5,183 bases of DNA, from assembly GCA_030655795.1 (NCBI GenBank), contig JAUSPJ010000160.1, positions 1-5,183 of the forward strand, read 5' to 3'. Made by a program: the position numbers and the translations under genes. A model generated the notes under the pieces. It ran no database searches. It saw nothing but the letters and a program-made list of their open reading frames with translations, and was not told the origin of the DNA. This DNA is from Fidelibacterota bacterium. Lineage in GTDB: Bacteria > Fidelibacterota > UBA2242. Positions 1 to 5,183 of this stretch are shown here, piece by piece. Each line of letters opens with the position of its first letter. The first letter of the stretch is position 1.

Positions 1-2
1 CC

Positions 3-179
3 CTCGCCGTGATCGGTGTTGCAACAACTAACAAGCATTTTGGCACTGCCTGACCTGTTTACATCCAGGATGGAACTGCCGGCTATGCGGTTTATAATTA
101 CGCCTGCGCTCAGGCAGTTGAACTCGGTGATGAGATCCTTGCTATCGGAACTCAGAAAAATTACAAAGGCCTATTAGAG
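3..179 (+). pseudogene. Upstream in-frame part of the secreted multidomain protein, broken by TGA at 51-53
   Basis: This stretch is in the same frame as the large open frame that starts at 180 and reads as the beginning of its OB-fold-like domain. It gives LAVIGVATTNKHFGTA, then a stop, then PVYIQDGTAGYAVYNY and on into GLLEMDP without a break. The pattern FGTxGPVYIQD is what I expect in OB-fold domains of secreted FCB-group proteins, so the stop sits where glycine is expected. One base change (GGA to TGA) explains it. No ATG, GTG or TTG lies in frame between 54 and 179, so translation cannot easily restart before 180. The true gene begins left of the window and should carry the signal peptide. 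The break may be a real nonsense mutation or a sequencing or assembly error. The coding reading is quite certain; the status of the stop is not. Confidence 0.75.
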
Positions 180-2369
180 ATGGATCCTACATCGGACTAT
201 ATTGTTCTGAGTAAAGGGAATGTAGTTGAACCCGTTGAGATTGCCGCCGCCGACATGGATGGTGAAGCTTACGAAGGACAACTTGTTGTCATCTATAGCT
301 GCGACACACTGGCAACCGGTTTGAAATGGCCGGCAGCTGGCGCTAATTTGGCGATTAAATTAAAAGATAGAGCAGGTACAGAGTTCAATGTTTATCTTGA
401 TAAGGATACCGATATCGACGGCTCTCCGAAACCGACAGTATGGCCGATAAACTTTACCGGTATCGTCAGCGATTACAACGGCGCTCAGCTTATGCCGAGA
501 AGCCTGGCTGACATCAAGAAATCCAATGTTCCTCCGGCAGACTTTGTTCTTTTAAATCCTGCGGACAGCTTAACCGTTACTTCGCTTGATGATCCGGTTT
601 TTGTTGATCATGTTATTGGCGGCGAAACGGTAAAAACATTATTTATAAACTGGAGTAAGGCAATTGATCCGGATGAGGGCGATACGGTAACTTATGAAGT
701 CAAGATATATCCTGACGGACCGGAAGAACCAGTTGTTACCCGTGATACGGTAGCTTATATACCGATATCTGAAGACAGACCCTGGGATATGAACGGAACC
801 TATCATGTCTACGTCGTCGCAACAGATTTTGCAGAAAATGTGGTCCATAGTGATACCATTATGATTACTTTTGACTTTCCGGCTCCTCCGGAAATGATCT
901 TTGCGGATGTCGTTCTCCTTAGCGGCGCGCCGAAATTGTATGCAATGTTCAATCTCCCCTTTGAGGAAGTCGCCATCGCAAACTTTATGATCATTGATCA
1001 GACTGGTGAGACCGCTACTGCACCAACTGCTGTGGACAGTATTGCTCCAAACGCCGTCATGATCTCAGGTAATTTAATAGAAGACCATTATGTAGCTCTT
1101 GCTTACAGTGGTATTGTTACACCGGGCGGAGATGTTTCCACAGTTGATACCATATATGCGGGTGAAGTGTTGATTCCTTTTAGCACAAATCATCGGGAAG
1201 ATGCTGTTAAAGTGATTGCAGACTTTGAAACAAATGTGGGTAGTTTTCTCGCTCCGACCTATTCAGGATCTACCACAGGTCTTCTTACTACATCGACATT
1301 TGCGGTTTCTGATGAAGAAGCTTACCGCGGAAGCAAATCCGGAAAACTGAGCCTTTTAGATAATACGGCTGTTTCCGGAGGTTGGTATCTGCGTCTCTTG
1401 TATGGTTATCCTTTTGCTTATACTGTAAAAGCAAACTCAAAATTGATGTTTCTGGTCAAAGGAACCAATGCCAATGTTGAGATGCGGCTGTCAATTACTG
1501 AAAACCCCGGATATGAACAAGGCCCATGGACCCGTGTATCACTCAGTGAAGACGATTGGCAGGTTGTCAGTTTTGACCTCCTGAATGACGAAGCACAGGG
1601 CTGGGTCAACGGGAATGGTATTGTTGAAGGAACAACCGTCTTGATCGAAGCCATTCATATGCGCTGCAGCGAAGATGTTGATGTTGTGCTCTACATCGAT
1701 GAATTTACGGAACGTCAGATCGATCTTGAGCCGGTCGAAGTTACCTTTGAAGTCAGCATGGCAGTTCAGTCATTGCTGGGTAAGTTCAATATTAGCAGCG
1801 ATTTCGTCGATGTCGCCGGTAATTTCAACGACTGGGGCGGAAACGCTATGGTTCTCGATGACGCAGATGGTGATTCTGTGTATTCCATTACGGTACTTGG
1901 TTTGTATCCGGGAGAAAATCTGCAATACAAATTCCGGATTAACGGCAGCTGGGATGACGCCACATGTGAATTCCCATTCGGCGGTCAGAATCGCGTATTT
2001 GTAGTTCCGGATACCAATTGCGTAGTATTTCACTGGTACAAGGACGAAGATCGTTCAGTACTGGGTATCGACGATATGAATGCCCTGCCAAAAGTCTTCG
2101 CTCTGCATCAGAACTACCCGAACCCGTTCAATCCGATTACCACAATCAAGTACGACCTGCCGAAAGAGGCGCATGTCAAGATCCTGATCTTTGACGTTAT
2201 GGGTCGAGAAGTCCGGACACTGGTCAATACCAGACAGCAAGCCGGATATCAGGTAATTCAGTGGAATGCTCTGAATAATAATGGAAATCAGGTCAGTTCC
2301 GGTTATTACATTTGTGTAATGCAGGCTGACAACTTCCACAAAACTCAAAAGATGATTATGCTGAAATAG
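180..2369 (+). CDS. Secreted multidomain protein with carbohydrate-binding-like modules and T9SS C-terminal sorting domain (5'-truncated)
   Basis: This is the 729-residue open part of a larger extracellular protein. Residues 1-112 complete an OB-fold-like domain begun upstream. Residues 118-233 look like an FN3/cadherin-type Ig module (NPADSLTVTS, then FINWSKAIDPDEGD), and about 235-338 form another Ig-like segment. Residues 345-512 (VIADFETNVGSF to YIDEF) resemble a galactose-binding or CBM-like beta-sandwich. Residues 519-622 match the CBM20/CBM48/AMPK-type E-set fold, with FNDW at 549-552 and YKF at 583-585. Residues 642-729 are the T9SS type A sorting domain (NYPNPFNP at 645-652, VMGREVRTL, SSGYY), which normally directs outer-membrane export by the type IX system. 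No catalytic domain is visible, so a role in binding surface carbohydrate or scaffolding is inference. The start at 180 is only the first ATG after an in-frame stop; it has no good ribosome binding site and falls inside a domain, so it is probably not the native start. The fragment alone has no signal peptide and could not be exported. Confidence 0.85.
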   Translation: MDPTSDYIVLSKGNVVEPVEIAAADMDGEAYEGQLVVIYSCDTLATGLKWPAAGANLAIKLKDRAGTEFNVYLDKDTDIDGSPKPTVWPINFTGIVSDYNGAQLMPRSLADIKKSNVPPADFVLLNPADSLTVTSLDDPVFVDHVIGGETVKTLFINWSKAIDPDEGDTVTYEVKIYPDGPEEPVVTRDTVAYIPISEDRPWDMNGTYHVYVVATDFAENVVHSDTIMITFDFPAPPEMIFADVVLLSGAPKLYAMFNLPFEEVAIANFMIIDQTGETATAPTAVDSIAPNAVMISGNLIEDHYVALAYSGIVTPGGDVSTVDTIYAGEVLIPFSTNHREDAVKVIADFETNVGSFLAPTYSGSTTGLLTTSTFAVSDEEAYRGSKSGKLSLLDNTAVSGGWYLRLLYGYPFAYTVKANSKLMFLVKGTNANVEMRLSITENPGYEQGPWTRVSLSEDDWQVVSFDLLNDEAQGWVNGNGIVEGTTVLIEAIHMRCSEDVDVVLYIDEFTERQIDLEPVEVTFEVSMAVQSLLGKFNISSDFVDVAGNFNDWGGNAMVLDDADGDSVYSITVLGLYPGENLQYKFRINGSWDDATCEFPFGGQNRVFVVPDTNCVVFHWYKDEDRSVLGIDDMNALPKVFALHQNYPNPFNPITTIKYDLPKEAHVKILIFDVMGREVRTLVNTRQQAGYQVIQWNALNNNGNQVSSGYYICVMQADNFHKTQKMIMLK

Positions 2370-2383
2370 AGCATATCAAGCTT

Positions 2384-2417
2384 AAAAAAAAGGCTGTCTT
2401 CAGACAGCCTTTTTTTT
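2384..2417. terminator. Bidirectional intrinsic terminator between convergent genes
   Basis: A8 followed by GGCTGTCT, a two-base centre (TC), then AGACAGCC and T8 make a symmetric palindrome with 16-base arms. In RNA the GC-rich core GGCTGTC/GACAGCC would close on a TTCA tetraloop. The U tract follows the stem on the + strand and, because of the A tract, also on the - strand. It lies 14 bases after the stop of the secreted-protein gene and 18 bases past the end of the ROK regulator gene, so it should stop both transcripts. Confidence 0.93.
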
Positions 2418-2435
2418 ATTTCTATTGCATTTGAA

Positions 2436-3689
2436 TCAGGACGTAATCGACGCCTTTTTAATACTCGTAGTCTTCAGCAAGGGTTCGAAAATCACCTGTA
2501 ATGCCATGACGATCACACCTTTGATACATCCCTCATCTTTCAAAGTACCGACTTCAATGGGAGTCGCCTGGAACGGGATATTATGCATATTCTGGCGGAC
2601 TATCTGGCGGCATTTATCCAGAAGATATTCCGAATATTCTATCACCATACCGGACAAAATGATCTTACTGGTATTCAGCGTTTTGATTAAATCCGTACAC
2701 AAAATTGCCAGGAGCATGGCATATTCATCAAGGATTTCCCGCACGATCGACGAATATTCGTGATGCTCATCAGAGAGTAGTTCTTCCAGTGTCAGTTTGT
2801 CCACATCAATATGCCCGAGGTGCATATCGTATTGAATTTTCAATTTGATAGTATCCAGAAGATGTTGTTCCCGTAAAATACTTCCGAACCGGTGCTGATT
2901 TGTATACAGGTTTTTAACCAATGAAGGATTAGCAAGATGATGACCCAGTTCCAGGTATCCCAGTTCACCGGCGCTGCCATAACGACCGCGAATCAGATTG
3001 CCATCGACGATGATTCCCGCTCCCAGACCTTCACCCAGCCAGATACAGACCATATTATCAGTGTCCTGACCGGCGCCAAGCAGGTATTCGCCATAGGTAC
3101 GCGCATTAACATCATTTTCGATGATCACCGGAACTTTGTACTTTTCACTGAATACCGACGCCAACGGATGCTGGACCCAGCCGTGGATCGTCACTGCAAA
3201 TGCCAGTTCCCCTTTCTCATAATCAATGAAGCCCGGTACGCCGATCCCAATACTGATCAGCTTTTCCTGGTACATCGGTTTGCGCTTCAGCATTGTATCA
3301 AGCATATCAATAATTTTTGGCAATACGTGGACAATCGTATCGCCAGTCTGATATGACACAATTTCTTCGCAGACAATCTCGGAATTCAGGTTCGCAATGG
3401 CGATTTTTGTAAAACTGCTGTGGATTTCCAATCCGACAACAAAACCATTATTGGGTAACAGTTTTAATAAAGTCGGACGTTTTCCACCCTTTTTAGTGGA
3501 CTCACCTTTACCGATTTCGGCGATATAACCCGCCTCGATCAGACGATTGACAATATCCGAAACCGCTACTTTGGAAATTTTGGTCCGTTTCGCAAGTTCA
3601 ACCCGCGAAATGATCTCCTCGCTTTTAACGAGAGTTAAAATTCTGATTTCGTTGAGTTCTTTAATGAGTTGGGAATTGACAACATTCAT
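2436..3689 (-). CDS. ROK-family transcriptional regulator (NagC/XylR/Mlc type), zinc motif absent
   Basis: This 417-residue protein has the size and order of ROK repressors. Residues 12-65 form a winged helix-turn-helix (SRVELAKRTKISKVAVSDIVNRL), followed by the GGKRP link at 68-72 and a ROK sugar-kinase-like domain from about 83. The domain shows GIGVPGFID (148-156), the ENDVNA motif with the sugar-contacting Asp at 193, GLGAGIIVDG (221-230) and GSAGELG (238-244). Two features point to a pure regulator: the ATP-binding DxGGT motif reads GLEIHSSFTK, and the usual GH...CxCGxxGC zinc site is gone, with Tyr at 245 and no Cys in the following segment. Family members bind sugars or sugar phosphates and release operators; the ligand here is unknown. 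ATG 3689 is supported by GGAAGGG at 3698-3704. The gene ends in TGA, is convergent with the secreted-protein gene and divergent from fadM, and may repress itself and fadM (inference). Confidence 0.92.
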   Translation of the reverse strand: MNVVNSQLIKELNEIRILTLVKSEEIISRVELAKRTKISKVAVSDIVNRLIEAGYIAEIGKGESTKKGGKRPTLLKLLPNNGFVVGLEIHSSFTKIAIANLNSEIVCEEIVSYQTGDTIVHVLPKIIDMLDTMLKRKPMYQEKLISIGIGVPGFIDYEKGELAFAVTIHGWVQHPLASVFSEKYKVPVIIENDVNARTYGEYLLGAGQDTDNMVCIWLGEGLGAGIIVDGNLIRGRYGSAGELGYLELGHHLANPSLVKNLYTNQHRFGSILREQHLLDTIKLKIQYDMHLGHIDVDKLTLEELLSDEHHEYSSIVREILDEYAMLLAILCTDLIKTLNTSKIILSGMVIEYSEYLLDKCRQIVRQNMHNIPFQATPIEVGTLKDEGCIKGVIVMALQVIFEPLLKTTSIKKASITS

Positions 3690-3697
3690 CCGCCTGT

Positions 3698-3704
3698 CCC
3701 TTCC
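3698..3704 (-). promoter_or_regulatory. Ribosome binding site of the ROK regulator gene
   Basis: Read on the - strand, GGAAGGG ends 8 bases before the ATG at 3689. It supports that start. The only other purine-rich stretch, AGGCGG, abuts the ATG and is too close to work. Confidence 0.6.
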
Positions 3705-3768
3705 GACATAAACGTTTTTATTTGTGTTAATAATTCATTTTAACCGGCAGAAAATAGTTAAACATTTG

Positions 3769-3790
3769 AAATTTTCCAATAAGGAAATTT
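3769..3790. promoter_or_regulatory. Imperfect inverted repeat, candidate operator of the ROK regulator
   Basis: AAATTTTCC (3769-3777), AATAA, then GGAAATTT (3783-3790) form an AT-rich inverted repeat. The inner arms TTTCC/GGAAA are perfect, and one extra T in the left arm breaks the outer pairing. It lies in the 208-base gap between the divergent regulator gene and fadM. ROK regulators such as NagC and Mlc are known to bind AT-rich palindromes with about this spacing, so it fits an operator. It overlaps a TTGAAA hexamer at 3766-3771 that could act as a -35 element, but I find no convincing -10 at the right distance. The role is inference from position and symmetry. Confidence 0.35.
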
Positions 3791-3885
3791 ACTTTGGGTA
3801 TAAATCACTATTTTTAAAATATCAAACATCAGCAGTTATCTGGTATATTTTTATTTATATGCTTACTTTAAGATGGTTGATTAAT

Positions 3886-3889
3886 GGAG
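3886..3889 (+). promoter_or_regulatory. Ribosome binding site of fadM that decides its start
   Basis: GGAG lies 8 bases before ATG 3898, a normal spacing. The in-frame GTG at 3724 and ATG at 3859 have no such site, and the residues they would add do not resemble the thioesterase family. The start is therefore placed at 3898. Confidence 0.75.
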
Positions 3890-3897
3890 AACCAATA

Positions 3898-4305
3898 ATG
3901 CCGGAAACGATAAATATCAAAGTGCGCGGTTATCACCTGGACGTCTATGGCCATGTCAACAATACCCGCTATCTGGAGTTCCTGGAAGAAGCCCGCTGGA
4001 CAATCAAGGAAAAATATTTTGATTTCCCCGAAACACATGACGAAGGCTATGGCTTCGTTGTGGTTAATACAAATATCAATTATCGCAGTTATGCCGAGCT
4101 GGGCGAAACACTGGAGATTCGGACACATGTAATAAAAATCGGCGCCAAAAGCGCTGCATTCAGGCATGAGATATACATCGCCGGAACTGAAAAACTACTT
4201 GCCGATGCCGACGTCACGTTTGTTATCGTAGACCGCAAAAGTGGGAAAGCCATCGAAATCGGAAATGACTGGCGATCGAAACTGGAAAAACTCAGACCAG
4301 CTTAG
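3898..4305 (+). CDS. fadM: FadM-type acyl-CoA thioesterase (hotdog fold)
   Basis: This 135-residue protein hydrolyses acyl-CoA to free fatty acid and CoA. Escherichia coli FadM (thioesterase III) acts on long-chain acyl-CoAs and side products of unsaturated fatty acid beta-oxidation such as 3,5-tetradecadienoyl-CoA. The N-terminal signature VRGYHLDVYGHVNN followed by RYLEFLEEARW (residues 9-34) carries the hotdog 4HBT active-site pattern with Asp15 as the expected catalytic acid and His19 nearby. FVVVNTNINYR (53-63) is the central beta-strand motif. From memory, both blocks are almost the same as in E. coli FadM, and the length (about 132 there) agrees. The protein should be cytosolic and tetrameric as in the family. 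The gene stands alone, divergent from the ROK regulator gene, with no other fatty-acid gene in view. A general YbgC-like thioesterase is the main alternative, but the match to FadM is closer. Confidence 0.9.
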   Translation: MPETINIKVRGYHLDVYGHVNNTRYLEFLEEARWTIKEKYFDFPETHDEGYGFVVVNTNINYRSYAELGETLEIRTHVIKIGAKSAAFRHEIYIAGTEKLLADADVTFVIVDRKSGKAIEIGNDWRSKLEKLRPA

Positions 4306-4362
4306 GCCAAAGCGCCAATCAATAGGGTTTTATTTGCTCAATACTCTCAATTTCTTTTTTTA

Positions 4363-4545
4363 ATGGCAATTAACAATGCCCGCACCGTAGTATTTATGGT
4401 ATCCGGCGACTCAAAAGCAGAAATCTTAAATCAGGTACTGAGTCAATCCGGTGAATCTTTCTTTTATCCATCCCAATTGATTAAACCCGTTTCCGGGCAA
4501 CTCATTGTTCTGATCGACAAGGCAGCAGTGAGAGCGATTTCCTGA
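4363..4545 (+). pseudogene. pgl: C-terminal remnant of 6-phosphogluconolactonase
   Basis: The 60 residues read as the end of the Pgl/DevB (NagB-like) family. INNARTVVFMVSGDSKAEIL matches the conserved strand and GxxK segment, and the tail PSQLIKPVSGQLIVLIDKAA matches the usual end (xAxLxxPxxGxLxWLxDxxAA). Complete enzymes are about 220-270 residues and hydrolyse 6-phosphogluconolactone in the oxidative pentose phosphate pathway. Here only the last quarter remains. The ATG at 4363 has no ribosome binding site, falls in the middle of a family motif (just before the INNAR strand), and the codons before it (FLFL) do not continue the family sequence. The remnant follows fadM by 57 bases in the same frame, so a deletion or insertion probably removed the front of the gene. 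Its own frame is still intact, which suggests recent loss. It could still be translated as a small protein, but I see no sign of that. Confidence 0.7.
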
Positions 4546-4684
4546 AATTATCGAGGCAAAACCATTTATTTTAAAAATATCATTAGGTTTATCCAGATTA
4601 TTATCATACCTTTGCTCGATTTGAATTCGAGTAAACTTATTTGTCCATTACAAGCGTCCTTCAAGGTGCTTTTGGTAATCTGTT

Positions 4685-4693
4685 TTTGAATTC
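4685..4693 (+). repeat. Second copy of TTTGAATTC in the RRM gene leader (first at 4620-4628)
   Basis: TTTGAATTC occurs at 4620-4628 and again at 4685-4693. The first copy is followed by GAG and the second by ACGAG, so the similarity extends slightly with a two-base shift. The first copy also lies within the inverted repeat CTCGA/TCGAG (4615-4631). The copies might be protein-binding sites or chance, since nine AT-rich bases are weak evidence. Confidence 0.25.
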
Positions 4694-4718
4694 ACGAGGA
4701 TTTTTTTAAAAAAAGATT

Positions 4719-4732
4719 GGTTCTCAGGAGCC
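4719..4732 (+). promoter_or_regulatory. Small hairpin next to the ribosome binding site of the RRM gene
   Basis: In RNA, GGUUC (4719-4723) can pair with GAGCC (4728-4732) with one G-U pair, closing on a UCAG tetraloop. The stem ends directly before the AGAGGAG Shine-Dalgarno site. A T7A7 run at 4701-4714 lies just upstream and could form a weak second stem. Such structures can tune translation with temperature, but this is inference. Confidence 0.3.
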
Positions 4733-4739
4733 AGAGGAG
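4733..4739 (+). promoter_or_regulatory. Strong ribosome binding site that sets the TTG start of the RRM gene
   Basis: AGAGGAG is nearly a perfect anti-16S match, with a 6-base gap to TTG 4746. No ATG or GTG lies near the expected N-terminus. The TTG start yields NIYVGNLP directly after Met, the normal beginning of this family. Confidence 0.85.
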
Positions 4740-4745
4740 TTAACG

Positions 4746-5060
4746 TTGAATATCTACGTGGGTAATTTGCCCAGAAGCGCAAGTGAAGATGAAGTGCGCG
4801 GCCTGTTCACCGAGCATGGTACAGTGACCGATGTAAAATTAATCAAAGACCAGTACACCAGTGAACTGCGCGGTTTTGGCTTTATTGAAATGCCGGAAAA
4901 AACCGAAGCACTGAAAGCAATTCAGGAAGTAAATGGTAAAGAATTAGGCGGCCGTTCGCTGGTCGTCAATGAAGCTAAACCCCGCGAAAGCCGTGGAGGC
5001 GGATTTCGTAGAAATGGCGGTGGTAGTAGCAGGGGTGGCGGCCAAACTAAACGTTGGTAA
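4746..5060 (+). CDS. Small RRM-type RNA-binding protein with glycine/arginine-rich tail
   Basis: This 104-residue protein has one RNA recognition motif followed by a short RGG-like tail, the architecture of cyanobacterial Rbp and of FCB-group RNA-binding proteins. RNP2 is IYVGNL (residues 3-8) and RNP1 is RGFGFIEM (42-49). The aromatic residues Tyr4, Phe44 and Phe46 needed for RNA stacking are all present. The RRM ends near residue 78 (VVNEAKP), and the tail 80-104 is rich in Arg and Gly (SRGGGF, SSRGGG). Family members bind single-stranded RNA in the cytosol. In cyanobacteria some are cold-induced; here regulation by cold is only a guess from the long leader. The start is TTG, which may reduce or control expression. 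The gene is monocistronic, with its own terminator 22 bases after the stop. Confidence 0.95.
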   Translation: MNIYVGNLPRSASEDEVRGLFTEHGTVTDVKLIKDQYTSELRGFGFIEMPEKTEALKAIQEVNGKELGGRSLVVNEAKPRESRGGGFRRNGGGSSRGGGQTKRW

Positions 5061-5082
5061 AGAGCCCTGAATCCATTTTCAG

Positions 5083-5112
5083 AAAAAGCCCCGTGTCATT
5101 ACGGGGCTTTTT
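5083..5112 (+). terminator. Intrinsic terminator of the RRM gene
   Basis: AAAAAGCCCCGT (5083-5094) pairs perfectly with ACGGGGCTTTTT (5101-5112) around the loop GTCATT, and T6 (5108-5113) forms the U tract. The flanking A run could let it work weakly on the other strand, so it may also serve a gene entering from the right. Confidence 0.93.
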
Positions 5113-5134
5113 TATTTTACCCAAAAAATATACC

Positions 5135-5150
5135 GCACCACTATTGGTGC
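5135..5150. repeat. Short perfect inverted repeat GCACCA-CTAT-TGGTGC
   Basis: Six-base perfect arms enclose CTAT. It lies 22 bases after the RRM terminator and has no U tract, so it is not a terminator itself. It may be an operator for a gene to the right of the window. A second pair, TTATCA (5153-5158) and TGATAA (5173-5178), follows at once. The role is unknown. Confidence 0.35.
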
Positions 5151-5183
5151 AGTTATCAATCATGCTTATTTATGATAAACGTA

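Larger units (their letters stand above)
4306..4745. other. Gene-poor stretch between fadM and the RRM gene
   Basis: No complete gene lies in these 440 bases. The left part holds a remnant of 6-phosphogluconolactonase (4363-4545), preceded by 57 AT-rich bases with no clear coding content in any + strand frame. The right part (4546-4745) is an AT-rich leader or promoter region for the RRM gene. It contains two copies of TTTGAATTC, a T7A7 run and a short hairpin next to the ribosome binding site. I see no clear terminator after fadM, and no tRNA or known riboswitch. Confidence 0.6.

Noticed and set aside
51..90. Selenocysteine insertion at the TGA
   Set aside because: The family position expects glycine, not cysteine, and the only downstream stem (CCTG/CAGG, 4 pairs) does not resemble a bacterial SECIS element.
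1675..2004. Open frame of 109 codons on the + strand
   Set aside because: It is a shifted-frame shadow of the secreted-protein gene across the E-set module; the main frame has clear domain matches.
2425..2763. Open frame of 112 codons on the + strand
   Set aside because: It is antisense to the end of the ROK gene, with low-complexity composition and no recognisable motif.
2937..3356. Open frame of 139 codons on the + strand
   Set aside because: It lies wholly inside the ROK regulator gene on the opposite strand, has no family resemblance and no ribosome binding site.
3765..3796. Bacteroidota-type promoter (TTTG, 21 bases, TACTTTG)
   Set aside because: The -7 element lacks one base of the TAnnTTTG consensus and overlaps the inverted repeat; too weak to annotate in AT-rich DNA.
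3724..3897. 58-residue N-terminal extension of the thioesterase from GTG 3724
   Set aside because: The added residues are encoded by AT-rich intergenic DNA and have no family match, and a good ribosome binding site precedes ATG 3898.
4594..4650. Promoter hexamers upstream of the RRM gene
   Set aside because: Several TTTG and TAT-like words occur, but none has a matching partner at the right spacing.
1..5183. CRISPR array, tRNA or rRNA genes, insertion sequences, toxin-antitoxin or defence genes
   Set aside because: No regularly spaced repeats, tRNA-like cloverleaf, transposase motifs or paired small toxin genes were seen on either strand.

Overview
The window reads as part of a chromosome from a bacterium of the Fibrobacterota-Chlorobiota-Bacteroidota (FCB) assemblage or a related phylum such as Calditrichota, Ignavibacteria, KSB1 or Marinimicrobia. 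The main evidence is the large first gene. It ends in a type IX secretion (T9SS type A / FlgD-like) C-terminal domain with the hallmark NYPNPFNP motif, which is typical of these lineages. Base composition is moderate, neither strongly AT- nor GC-rich, and the standard genetic code fits. The exact taxon cannot be fixed from the window.

Layout, left to right. (1) Positions 3-2369, + strand: the 3' part of a large secreted multidomain protein. Its domains are an OB-fold-like domain, Ig/FN3-like modules, a carbohydrate-binding-like beta-sandwich, a CBM20/CBM48-like E-set module and the T9SS sorting domain. The gene enters from the left edge and is interrupted by an in-frame TGA at 51-53, where the family would be expected to have glycine. 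The open frame restarts only at ATG 180, inside the OB domain. (2) Positions 2384-2417: a near-perfect symmetric terminator serving two convergent genes. (3) Positions 2436-3689, - strand: a ROK-family transcriptional regulator that has lost the zinc-binding cysteines and the ATP-binding motif. (4) Positions 3690-3897: a divergent, AT-rich intergenic region with an inverted repeat that could be the regulator's operator. (5) Positions 3898-4305, + strand: a FadM-type hotdog acyl-CoA thioesterase, very like the enterobacterial enzyme. (6) Positions 4363-4545, + strand: a C-terminal remnant of 6-phosphogluconolactonase with no ribosome binding site. (7) Positions 4746-5060, + strand: a small RRM RNA-binding protein with an RGG-like tail and a TTG start, behind a structured leader and followed by a strong intrinsic terminator. 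(8) The last 70 bases hold two small inverted repeats and no gene.

The genes do not form one obvious pathway. The one plausible regulatory link is the divergent regulator/fadM pair, where the regulator may control itself and the thioesterase. The pgl remnant and the interrupted secreted protein suggest local gene decay, although the TGA could equally be a sequence error. I see no convincing evidence for a new multi-gene system here. The most checkable oddities are the TGA, the zinc-less regulator with its candidate operator, the pgl remnant and the leader of the RRM gene.
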